Shown here piece by piece: positions 1 to 7,680 of a DNA stretch of 50,640 nt. The notes under the pieces were generated by a model. It was not told the DNA's origin and made no database searches. It worked only from the letters and a program-made list of their open reading frames with translations. Position 1 is the stretch's first letter, and each line of letters starts with the position of its first letter. A program made the position numbers and the translations under genes. This DNA comes from an uncultured Collinsella sp. (GTDB lineage Bacteria; Actinomycetota; Coriobacteriia; Coriobacteriales; Coriobacteriaceae): assembly GCA_902475445.1 (NCBI GenBank), contig CABRZN010000002.1, positions 1-50,640 of the forward strand. Reading direction: 5' to 3'.

Positions 1-1617
1 GGCGAGCAGCTGACGCTGACCCTGCGACAGGTTGGCGCCGTCGGCCGTGACCGGCGTGTCGTAGCCTTGCGGCAGGCGGCGGATAAACGAGTCGGCGCAG
101 GCGGCCTCGGCGGCGGCGCGCACCTCCTCGTCGGTCGCGTCGAGCTTGCCAAAGCGGATGTTCTGCGCAATGGTGCCGCTAAACAGGTGCGTATCCTGCA
201 GCACAATGCCGAGCGACCCGCGCAGACTGGCCTTGGCGATGTGCTTGACGTCAATGCCGTCGTACGTAATCTCGCCGTCATCGACCTCGTAGAAGCGGTT
301 GATGAGGTTGGTGATGGTCGTCTTGCCGGCGCCCGTGGAGCCCACAAAGGCGATCTTTTGCCCCGGCTTGGCAAACAGGTTGAGATCCGTAAGCACACGG
401 GTGCCCGGCACGTAGGAAAAGTCCACGGCATGGAAGCGCACGTCGCCGGCAAGCGGGACCAAGCCGCACGTGAGCTCGGTGCCGTCGGCAGCCACCGCGC
501 GGCCCGACTCATCAACGGCAGCCACATCATGCAGGTGCCCGTACGCGCCCACGCCCTGGCCCTCGGGAATCTTCCACGCCCACGCGGCATCGCCCGTCTG
601 CACCAGTTCCACGCGGCCCTCGTCCACCTCGGGCTCAAGGTCCATCGCGGCAAACAAGCGCTCGGCGCCGGCCAACGCATTGAGCAAGAAGTTGCCCAGC
701 TGCGTAAACTGGTTGATGGGCATGGCCGCCTGGCGTACAAAGACCAGGTAACTTGCAAGCGCGCCCACGTCGGCGAGCCCCTTGATGCAGAGCATGCCGC
801 CCGCCACGGCGACGATAGCATAGTTGACGTAGCCAATCACGACGGTCATGGGCACCATGGAGTTGGCATAGCTCACGGCGGCGGTGCCGGTGCGGCGAAG
901 CTCGTCGTTGCGGCAGGTGAAGCCGGCGACATTCGCCGTCTCGCGGTTAAAGACCTTGATGACCTTTTGGCCCGAGACCATCTCTTCGATATATCCGTCC
1001 AGGTCGCCAAGCGATGCCTGCTGGGCGGCAAAGAAGCGCTTAGAGCGCGCGCCCGAGTAGCGCGCATACAGCACAATGGCCGCATCGCACACGAGCGTGA
1101 TAATCGTGAGCTGCCAGTTAAGGATGATGAGCATGGCCGTGGTGCCCGCAACCTGAATGGCGGCCTGAATCACGTTGGCAAAGCTGTTGTTGAGCGCCTC
1201 GGAGACGGTGTCGACGTCGTTGGTGAAAAAGCTCATGATGTCGCCCGAGCGCGTGCTGTCAAAATAACTGAGCGGCAGCGTCTGGATGTGCGCGAACAGG
1301 TCGCGGCGAATATCGGACACCACGCGTTGGGCCGCGCGCACCATGATCTGTGAGTAGCCCAGGGCCGAGAGCACGCCCGCGGCGTAGATGATCGCCGTCA
1401 GGATGACCTGCTTGGCAAGCAGTTCCTCCCCGCCCGTGGCCAAACCGTTAACGATGGGGCGCACCATGTAGGTGCCGGCGAGGCTCGCGATGGCGGCGAC
1501 GGAGGCGAGCACGCCCACCGCGAGCAACGAGAACTTGGCATGCCCCATGTAGGAGAGCAGGCGGCGCACCGTGCGCTTGAGGTCGGCCGGGCGTGCTTGG
1601 GCTGCGGTCTTAGGCAT
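1..1617 (-). CDS. ABC-type exporter half-transporter (membrane + ATPase), C-terminus cut by window edge
   Basis: This is one half of a type IV (multidrug/lipid-like) ABC exporter: an N-terminal six-helix membrane domain (about residues 20-310) followed by an ATPase domain. Walker A (GSTGAGKTT) lies near residue 426 and the signature LSQGQ near residue 530. The Walker B and H-loop lie beyond base 1, so the gene is incomplete (539 codons seen). The ATG at 1617 overlaps the stop of the upstream exporter gene by 8 nt (ATGCCTAA), implying translational coupling and a heterodimer with that gene product. The canonical-looking ATPase sequence seen here fits the catalytic partner of a degenerate-site subunit. 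The substrate cannot be told from sequence. Confidence 0.93.
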   Translation of the reverse strand, partial: MPKTAAQARPADLKRTVRRLLSYMGHAKFSLLAVGVLASVAAIASLAGTYMVRPIVNGLATGGEELLAKQVILTAIIYAAGVLSALGYSQIMVRAAQRVVSDIRRDLFAHIQTLPLSYFDSTRSGDIMSFFTNDVDTVSEALNNSFANVIQAAIQVAGTTAMLIILNWQLTIITLVCDAAIVLYARYSGARSKRFFAAQQASLGDLDGYIEEMVSGQKVIKVFNRETANVAGFTCRNDELRRTGTAAVSYANSMVPMTVVIGYVNYAIVAVAGGMLCIKGLADVGALASYLVFVRQAAMPINQFTQLGNFLLNALAGAERLFAAMDLEPEVDEGRVELVQTGDAAWAWKIPEGQGVGAYGHLHDVAAVDESGRAVAADGTELTCGLVPLAGDVRFHAVDFSYVPGTRVLTDLNLFAKPGQKIAFVGSTGAGKTTITNLINRFYEVDDGEITYDGIDVKHIAKASLRGSLGIVLQDTHLFSGTIAQNIRFGKLDATDEEVRAAAEAACADSFIRRLPQGYDTPVTADGANLSQGQRQLLA

Positions 1618-3439
1618 GGCGCTCACCCCCTTCCAAAGGCGATCCGCTGGGGGCGAAGGAAAACGGATCATTCGTGCGGTCATCATCGCTGCCGTCACCG
1701 GCGTCCGCGTTCCCCGCAAACTCCATCTGCGAGGCGTAAATCTCCTGGTAGATGTTGTCGCCCGCCAGCAGTTCCTCGTGCGTGCCCACGCCGTGGACAC
1801 GGCCGTCGTCCAACACCACAATGCGATCGGCATCCATGACGCTCGCGATGCGTTGGGCGATGATGAGCACGGTCGTATTGGGAATCCGAGCGATGTGCTC
1901 GCGAATCTTAGCGTCGGTCGCCATATCGACCGCGCTGGTGGAGTCATCAAAAATGAGCACGCGCGGATGCTTGAGCAGCGTGCGCGCGATGCACAGGCGT
2001 TGCTTCTGGCCACCCGAGACACCGGCGCCGCCTTGGCCCAGCTCTCCGTCCAGCCCGCCGATGCGATCAAGGAACTCGTCCACGCACGCCGCGCGGCAAG
2101 CCGCGAGGAGCTCATCGTCCGACGCCTGCGGATTGCCCCACTGCAGGTTCTCGCGCACGGTGCCCGTGAACAGCACATTCTTTTGCAGCACAATGCCCAC
2201 GGCGTCGCGTAGGGCCGCAAGGTCGTAGTCGCGCACGTCGTGTCCGCCCACAAGCACGGTGCCCTCAGTGGCGTCGTACAGGCGCGCAATCAGCTGTACA
2301 AGCGAGCTCTTGCCCGAGCCCGTGCCGCCGAGGATGCCCACCGTTGAGCCGCTCTCGATGCGAAGGTCGATATGCTCGAGCACATCCTCGGCTGCATCCG
2401 CGCGGTATTTAAACGACACGTCGCGAAACTCGATACTGCCGTCCGCTGGTGCCGCAATCGCGTGGTCTCCCGCAGGGTTGGCGATAAAGGGCTCCTCATC
2501 GAGCACCTCTGCGATACGGCCCACACTCGTAAGAGCGCGCGTGAGCAGCAAAAATACGTTGGAAATCATCATGAGCGAGTTCATGATCAGCAGCACGTAG
2601 CTCATAAAGCCCGTGAGCGAGCCCACGCCCAAGCGACCTTCGATGATCATGCGGCCGCCAATCCACAGGATCGAGAGCGCAGCCACGTACATCGACAGCT
2701 GAAACACCGGCAGGTTGAGCACAGCGTTGCCAAAGGTCTTGGTCGCCGTGCCGGCGAGCTCGGTATTGACAGTGTCGAACTTGTCGCACTCGTGCTCGGC
2801 GCGCACGTAAGCCTTCACGGCGCGCACGGCGGTAAGGTCCTCTTGCACCACGCCGTTGAGGTGGTCCATCGAGGTCTGGAGTTGGCGGTAGAGCGGGCTC
2901 ACGCGCACGGTAATGATACCGAGCACGATGGCGAGCATCGGCAGAATGACGGCAAAGACCGCCGCGAGCTCGCGCGAGAGCGCAAAAGCGTAGACGAGGC
3001 CCATGACCAGATTTACCGGCCCGCGCACCATGGGGCGGAAGCCGTTACCTACGGCGTTTTGAATCACGGTGATGTCGGTGGTCATGCGAGTGACCAGCGA
3101 GCTGGCGTCGTAGTTGTCCAGATTGCCAAAAGCGAGCGTCTGGATCTTACGATACTCGGCCTCGCGCAGGTTAGCGCCCAGCCCCGAGGCGACGCGGGCA
3201 GACGTGCGTGCATAGCCCAAGCCAAGTACCAGCGAACATGCGGCGCATGCCAACATATACGTGCCCTGCAACAGCATGTAGTTGATGTCGCCCGCGGGCA
3301 CGCCCACATCGATGATATTTGCCATGATGACCGGGATAAACAGCTCGAGCGCCGTCTCGGCCGTCACAAAGAACACGCCGAGTATGGCATCGCGGCGATA
3401 TGCCCCCAGATAGGAAAACAGAATCTTGAGATTGCGCAC
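1610..3439 (-). CDS. ABC-type exporter half-transporter with degenerate ATPase site
   Basis: A 609-residue membrane-plus-ATPase ABC exporter. The membrane domain spans about residues 15-310, Walker A GGTGSGKSS is near 371 and signature VSGGQ near 475. Walker B reads LIFDD, with Asp instead of the catalytic Glu, and the H-loop reads AQR instead of AHR. These are the substitutions known from the non-catalytic half of heterodimeric exporters of the TM287/288, BmrCD and LmrCD type. The start is GTG at 3439, preceded by a GGGGGA ribosome site; a nearby ATG at 3449 is out of frame. The gene runs into the next exporter gene with an 8-nt overlap. Its last 30 codons carry a copy of a 32-bp repeat also found at 7576-7607, so the C-terminal tail may be repeat-derived. 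Confidence 0.93.
   Translation of the reverse strand: MRNLKILFSYLGAYRRDAILGVFFVTAETALELFIPVIMANIIDVGVPAGDINYMLLQGTYMLACAACSLVLGLGYARTSARVASGLGANLREAEYRKIQTLAFGNLDNYDASSLVTRMTTDITVIQNAVGNGFRPMVRGPVNLVMGLVYAFALSRELAAVFAVILPMLAIVLGIITVRVSPLYRQLQTSMDHLNGVVQEDLTAVRAVKAYVRAEHECDKFDTVNTELAGTATKTFGNAVLNLPVFQLSMYVAALSILWIGGRMIIEGRLGVGSLTGFMSYVLLIMNSLMMISNVFLLLTRALTSVGRIAEVLDEEPFIANPAGDHAIAAPADGSIEFRDVSFKYRADAAEDVLEHIDLRIESGSTVGILGGTGSGKSSLVQLIARLYDATEGTVLVGGHDVRDYDLAALRDAVGIVLQKNVLFTGTVRENLQWGNPQASDDELLAACRAACVDEFLDRIGGLDGELGQGGAGVSGGQKQRLCIARTLLKHPRVLIFDDSTSAVDMATDAKIREHIARIPNTTVLIIAQRIASVMDADRIVVLDDGRVHGVGTHEELLAGDNIYQEIYASQMEFAGNADAGDGSDDDRTNDPFSFAPSGSPLEGGERHA
1641..1672 (+). repeat. 32-bp repeat, copy 1 (inside exporter gene 3' end)
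   Basis: A 32-base sequence beginning GATCCGCTGGGG and ending AAAACGGATCATT. It matches the reverse complement of 7576-7607 at 29 of 32 positions. The ends GATCCG and CGGATC make it an imperfect palindrome. Here it is translated as part of the exporter C-terminus; the other copy is intergenic. Confidence 0.7.
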
Positions 3440-3515
3440 GCAGGTTCATCCCCCATCAAACGTTGTTCGCAAACCCACGTATTATGGCGCGCCGTGCGGC
3501 GGTGTCAAGTGTTCC

Positions 3516-3527
3516 GAAATCGATTTC
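3516..3527. promoter_or_regulatory. GAAATCGATTTC palindrome between divergent transporter genes
   Basis: A perfect 12-bp dyad with a central CG, in the 260-bp space between the ABC exporter operon (start 3439, minus) and the MATE gene (start 3700, plus). A central CG dyad is the usual form of LacI-family operators, and it resembles the CCGATTTCG motif at 12655-12682. A short palindrome like this can arise by chance, so a role is only possible. Confidence 0.3.
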
Positions 3528-3628
3528 TGTAAGGTTGGCGCAGGCACCAAGCTCGCAGGACGCGCCCCTGTATTCAATTGGAAATGAACGCGAGCGTGAC
3601 TTTTTTCTCCCCGCCGCCAACACAAACC

Positions 3629-3649
3629 TTGACTCTACAATCGTTGTAG
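3629..3649 (+). promoter_or_regulatory. Possible -35 plus operator in front of the MATE gene
   Basis: TTGACT (3629-3634) is followed directly by the perfect inverted repeat CTACAA-TCG-TTGTAG (3635-3649), 51 bp before the MATE start codon. The TACAA/TTGTA arms recall operators of BlaI/CopY-type repressors, but no such regulator is seen in the window. No good -10 is found at normal spacing, so the promoter call is weak while the dyad itself is clear. Confidence 0.4.
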
Positions 3650-3699
3650 GGTTTTCACTACACTGGTACGTAAACAGACCAAGCCAGAAAGCCCCGCCC

Positions 3700-5046
3700 A
3701 TGGAACACGACCTCACACGCGGCAACGTCCTTAAGACCATCGCGGTCTTTGCCCTGCCTTATATGCTCTCGTACTTTTTGCAGATGCTCTACGGCATGGC
3801 CGACCTGTACATGATGGGGCAGTTTAGCGGCGCCGCCGGCATCACCGCCGTGGGCAACGGCGCGCAGACGCTCTATATCATTACCGTGACGCTCGTGGGC
3901 CTGGCCATGGGAACGACGGTCATCGTCGGCCACGCCGTGGGTTCGCGCCGCTTCGACCGCGCCGAGGCTGCCATCGGCAACACCATCACGCTCTTTATGG
4001 GCGTCTCGGTGGTACTGGCCGTCATCTTGTTTGCACTATGCCCGCAGGTTGTGGCGCTCATTGGCACGCCGCCCGAGGCGGTCGAAGGCACCGCCGCCTA
4101 CCTGCGTATCTGCTTTGTCGGCATTCCGTTTATCGCCGCATACAACATCCTCTCGGCCATCTTTCGCGGCCTGGGCGATTCGCGCTCGCCCATGTACGTG
4201 ATTGGCGTGGCATGCATCATCAACATCGCACTCGATTTTCTGTTTATCGGCCACATGGGGCTCGGCCCCGTGGGCGCGGCGCTCGGCACGGTGACCGCGC
4301 AGACGGCCAGCGTTGCCCTCGCGCTCGTGTGGCTTAAGAGCCGCCGTACGAACATCCACGTTAAGCGCAGCGACCTGCGTCCCCAGCCCGAGGTGCTCGG
4401 CAGCATTCTTAAGATCGGCGTGCCTGTGGCCGTGCAGGACGGCTGCATCCAGGTGGCGTTTATGTTTATCACCGTCATCGCCAACCATCGCGGCCTGGTC
4501 GACGCCGCTGCCGTGGGCCTGGTCGAAAAGATGATCAGCTTCTTGTTCATTGTGCCGAGCTCCATGGGTGCCACCGTCAGCGCGCTCACAGCGCAAAACG
4601 CCGGCGCGGGCAAGGGCGACCGTGCACGTCAGGTACTCAAGGACGCCATGACCATATCGGTAGTGTACGGTTGCCTAATCACGGTGCTGATGTGGCTGGT
4701 GGCGCCGGCGTTTATCGGCTTTTTTGCCAAGGATCCCGCGGTTGTCGCGGCCGGTACCGGCTATATGCACAGCTACATTTTCGATGCGATTTTTGCCGGC
4801 ATCCACATTTGCTTTAGCGGCTTTTTCGCTGCATACGGCAAGAGCTACATCGGCTTTGCGCACAACGTGCTGGCCGTGGCGCTCATTCGCGTGCCGGGCG
4901 CGTGGCTGCTGTCGAACGCCTATTCCGACACGCTGTTTCCCATGGGCATCGCTTCGCCGTGCGGATCGATTTTGTCGGCAGTCATCTGTGTTGTCGCATT
5001 TACCGTACTCAACCGCCGCGGAGCTTTTGACAAACTGATGGCGTAG
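3700..5046 (+). CDS. MATE family efflux transporter
   Basis: A 448-residue integral membrane protein with about 12 hydrophobic segments arranged as two similar halves, typical of the MATE (MatE/NorM/DinF) family, which exports cationic drugs or metabolites by Na+ or H+ antiport. The N-terminus MEHDLTRGNVLKTIAVFALP matches the family start; longer in-frame upstream sequence looks non-coding, so ATG 3700 was chosen. The gene is monocistronic: it faces away from the ABC exporter and ends at a hairpin terminator at 5149-5182. A TTGACT/dyad element lies 51 bp upstream. Substrate unknown. Confidence 0.93.
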   Translation: MEHDLTRGNVLKTIAVFALPYMLSYFLQMLYGMADLYMMGQFSGAAGITAVGNGAQTLYIITVTLVGLAMGTTVIVGHAVGSRRFDRAEAAIGNTITLFMGVSVVLAVILFALCPQVVALIGTPPEAVEGTAAYLRICFVGIPFIAAYNILSAIFRGLGDSRSPMYVIGVACIINIALDFLFIGHMGLGPVGAALGTVTAQTASVALALVWLKSRRTNIHVKRSDLRPQPEVLGSILKIGVPVAVQDGCIQVAFMFITVIANHRGLVDAAAVGLVEKMISFLFIVPSSMGATVSALTAQNAGAGKGDRARQVLKDAMTISVVYGCLITVLMWLVAPAFIGFFAKDPAVVAAGTGYMHSYIFDAIFAGIHICFSGFFAAYGKSYIGFAHNVLAVALIRVPGAWLLSNAYSDTLFPMGIASPCGSILSAVICVVAFTVLNRRGAFDKLMA

Positions 5047-5148
5047 CGGGGCAACGCGAAATCGCCCTCATCGACGACATCATCAGCGACGACCCGGCGA
5101 CCTAAGTGACGCAAATCACTGTGTCGGTTGCCCCGTCCAAATAAGAAC

Positions 5149-5182
5149 CGCCCGGAAAGCATCGTGCTTCCGGGCGATTTTT
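5149..5182 (+). terminator. Intrinsic terminator of the MATE gene
   Basis: GC-rich stem CGCCCGGAA / TTCCGGGCG with one bulged A, followed by ATTTTT on the plus strand. It lies about 100 bp after the MATE stop and 20 bp after the convergent ligA stop, so it may serve both. Confidence 0.8.
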
Positions 5183-5201
5183 CAATTTGACTATTGATGC
5201 C

Positions 5202-7430
5202 TTATGCCTGGGGCACCTGACCAGTAGCCAAGATCTGCTCGAGTGCGTCCTCATCCAGCACGGGCACGCCCAGCTGCTCGGCCTTGGTGAGCTTGGAGCC
5301 CGCCTTGGGGCCGGCGACCAGATAGCTCGTCTTCTTCGACACACTGCCCGAAACCTTGGCACCGAGCACCTTGAGCGCCGCGCCCGCCTCGTCGCGGGTA
5401 CGGTTGACGAGCGTGCCGGTGAGCACGAAGGTCAGACCCGCAAGCGGCTGTGCGTCGGCGAGCTCGCCCGCCACGCCAGCGTCGGCCGCGGCTTGCGCGT
5501 GCGCGGCGCCCAGGTCGACCTCGAGCGACAGGCCCGCCTGGCGCAGGCGCTCCAGCACGGCAAGGTTCTCGGGCACGGCCAGGAACTGCTTGACGCTCGC
5601 CGCAATCTTGGGACCGATGCCCTCGCACTCGGCGATGTCCTCTTCGCTCGCCAAGATGAGCTTGTCAATCGACAGGAATCGCTCGGCGATGACCTCGCCC
5701 ACGCTCTTGCCCACGTGGCGGATGCCCAGGGCAAACAGCACGCGACCGAGCGGCTGGCTCTTGGACTTGTTGAGCTCGGCGATGATTTTCTCGGCCGTCT
5801 TGAGGCCTACCGGAATGGGGTCACCCTTCTTGACGCCCTTTTTGCTGTTGGGGCTGGCATAGGTGCGCCCCGTGTCCAGTCCGGCGATGTCGTCGACCGT
5901 GAGCTGGTAGAAGTCCGCGACATCGTGGATAAGGCCGGCGGCGATCATCTTGTCGACGATCTCGTCGCCCAGGCCGTCGACGTCCATGCAGCCGCGGCTC
6001 ACCCAGTGGAGCAAGCGCTCCTTGAGCTGCGCGGGACAGTCGATAGAAACGCAACGGTAAGCGACTTCGCCATCCTCGTGAACCACGGGGCTGCCGCACA
6101 CGGGGCAGACCTCGGGCATGCGCCAGTCGACCGAATCGGCCGGGCGTTTGTCGAGCACCGGGCCCACGACCTCGGGGATTACGTCGCCCGCCTTGTGAAC
6201 GATGATGGTGTCGCCCTCGCGCACGTTTTTGCGGCGGATCTCGTCGATGTTGTGCAGCGTGGCACGCGCGATGGTGGAGCCGGCAACCGTCACTGGGTCG
6301 AACTCGGCGACCGGCGTGAGCACACCGGTGCGGCCCACCTGGATGCGAATTTCGCGCAGGACGGTCTGCTTTTCCTCGGGCGGGAACTTAAAGGCAATGG
6401 CCCAGCGTGGTGCGCGGGCAGTAAAGCCCAGGTCGAGCTGCTGCTGGAAGCTGTCCACCTTTACGACCACGCCGTCGATGTCGTAATCCAGGTCACCGCG
6501 GTGCTCGAGCGCCTGGGCACAGAACTCGTGGACCTCGGCCGGCGTGGCGCAACGAGCCACGTTGGGGTTGACGCTAAAGCCGGCACTGCGCAGCCAATCC
6601 AGAAACTCGCGCTGGCTGTGGACGTGCAGCGGGTCGGTATCGGCGATGGCATAGATAAAGGTGGCAAGGTCGCGGCGCGCCGTGACCTTTGGATCCTTTT
6701 GGCGTAAGGATCCTGCGGCGGCGTTGCGCGGGTTGGCAAAGGGGTCGCGGCCCTCGGCATCGGCCTCGTCGTTCAGGCGAACAAAGCTGCCCTTAGGCAT
6801 GTAGACCTCACCGCGCACTTCGATGGTACGCTCGCGGTCAGCGCCCATGTGAGCGAGCGCCGGCTCGGACAGGTGCATGGGCACGTCCTTGATGGTTCGC
6901 ACGTTGAGCGACACGTCCTCGCCCGTGGTGCCGTCGCCGCGCGTGGCCGCGCGCACGAAAGTTCCGTTTTGGTAGGTAAGCGCCACGCCCAGGCCGTCGA
7001 TCTTGAGCTCGCAGGTATAGGTGACGCTACCGGCACCGAGCGCATCCTCGACGCGCTGGAGCCACGCGTCGAGTTCGTCCAGGTCCATGGCATCATCCAT
7101 GGAATACATGCGTGCCATGTGCGTTACCGGCGTAAACTGCTCGCTCACGTATCCGCCCACGCGCTGGGTATAGCTGTCGGGTGTCACCAGGTCGGGATAG
7201 GCCGCCTCGATCTCCTGCAGCTCAACGAGCATTTTGTCGAAGGCGGCATCCGTGATCTCGGGTGCATCGAGCATGTAGTAGCGGTACGCGTGGTAATCGA
7301 GCTCGTGGCGCAGCTCGGCCGCGCGCGCGGCGGCTTGGGCACGGGCACCGGCCGGTGCAGCGGTATCCGTGCTCGCTGGCGTTTCGGTATCGATGTCCAC
7401 GCCGTCACCAAACAGGCTCGATTGCTCCAT
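5202..7430 (-). CDS. ligA: NAD+-dependent DNA ligase LigA
   Basis: Joins nicked DNA ends using NAD+ in replication and repair. The 742-residue protein has the full LigA order: Ia domain; adenylation domain with the KIDG nucleophile-lysine motif (CELKIDG) and later DYDIDGVVVKV; OB fold; a four-Cys zinc finger (CPVCG ... CVSIDCP); helix-hairpin-helix repeats (GIRHVGKSVGEVIAERF, CEGIGPKIA); and a C-terminal BRCT domain (LAGLTFVLTGTL). ATG 7430 was chosen because it has a GGAG ribosome site; the in-frame extension upstream is poor in coding character. The N-terminal 25-residue Ala/Thr-rich leader before the conserved helix is slightly longer than in many LigA proteins. Confidence 0.97.
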   Translation of the reverse strand: MEQSSLFGDGVDIDTETPASTDTAAPAGARAQAAARAAELRHELDYHAYRYYMLDAPEITDAAFDKMLVELQEIEAAYPDLVTPDSYTQRVGGYVSEQFTPVTHMARMYSMDDAMDLDELDAWLQRVEDALGAGSVTYTCELKIDGLGVALTYQNGTFVRAATRGDGTTGEDVSLNVRTIKDVPMHLSEPALAHMGADRERTIEVRGEVYMPKGSFVRLNDEADAEGRDPFANPRNAAAGSLRQKDPKVTARRDLATFIYAIADTDPLHVHSQREFLDWLRSAGFSVNPNVARCATPAEVHEFCAQALEHRGDLDYDIDGVVVKVDSFQQQLDLGFTARAPRWAIAFKFPPEEKQTVLREIRIQVGRTGVLTPVAEFDPVTVAGSTIARATLHNIDEIRRKNVREGDTIIVHKAGDVIPEVVGPVLDKRPADSVDWRMPEVCPVCGSPVVHEDGEVAYRCVSIDCPAQLKERLLHWVSRGCMDVDGLGDEIVDKMIAAGLIHDVADFYQLTVDDIAGLDTGRTYASPNSKKGVKKGDPIPVGLKTAEKIIAELNKSKSQPLGRVLFALGIRHVGKSVGEVIAERFLSIDKLILASEEDIAECEGIGPKIAASVKQFLAVPENLAVLERLRQAGLSLEVDLGAAHAQAAADAGVAGELADAQPLAGLTFVLTGTLVNRTRDEAGAALKVLGAKVSGSVSKKTSYLVAGPKAGSKLTKAEQLGVPVLDEDALEQILATGQVPQA

Positions 7431-7575
7431 AGCGGCACTCCTTCGCTCGATTTCAAACGGATACAAGAGTACCACCGGTCGCAACGGGGTCGAATAGCCC
7501 TTTCGAACCGCACCGAATCGGCAGCCGCCAGACCGGGGTGGATCGCGCGATCAAACCATGCTCTTATCAGCTTTA

Positions 7576-7607
7576 AATGATCCGTTTTCCTCCGTCCCCA
7601 ACGGATC
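7576..7607 (-). repeat. 32-bp repeat, copy 2 (intergenic)
   Basis: Second copy of the element at 1641-1672, in reverse orientation and with three mismatches. Its outer 8 bases (GATCCGTT / AACGGATC) can pair across a 13-base loop. It sits between the ligA start region and the terminator of the HtrA gene. Confidence 0.7.
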
Positions 7608-7608
7608 A

Positions 7609-7654
7609 ATAGGAAAAGAGGGGGCTGTCCCGCGTTAGCGGGACAGCCCCCTCT
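7609..7654 (-). terminator. Strong intrinsic terminator of the HtrA-type protease gene
   Basis: A perfect 17-bp stem (arms 7617-7633 and 7638-7654) with loop GTTA. Read on the minus strand it ends in CTCTTTTCC. It lies 27 bp after the protease stop codon. Confidence 0.88.
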
Positions 7655-7680
7655 GGCATTGGTATGTACGATACGACTCG

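Noticed and set aside
3463..3699. In-frame upstream extension of the MATE gene
   Set aside because: Would add 79 residues without family similarity and cover the TTGACT/dyad element; ATG 3700 begins exactly at the conserved N-terminus.
5047..5105. Short frame after the MATE stop that would read EIALIDDIISDDPAT and stop
   Set aside because: It could be the tail of a lost gene or a frameshifted C-terminus, but the MATE protein is already full length and nothing upstream in that frame supports a gene.
5187..6707. A 506-codon open frame opposite ligA, and similar long frames opposite kdpB, uxaC, uxaA, GH28 and the reductase
   Set aside because: All are antisense shadows of firmly identified genes, with His/Val/Asp/Ala-rich sequence and no recognisable domain.
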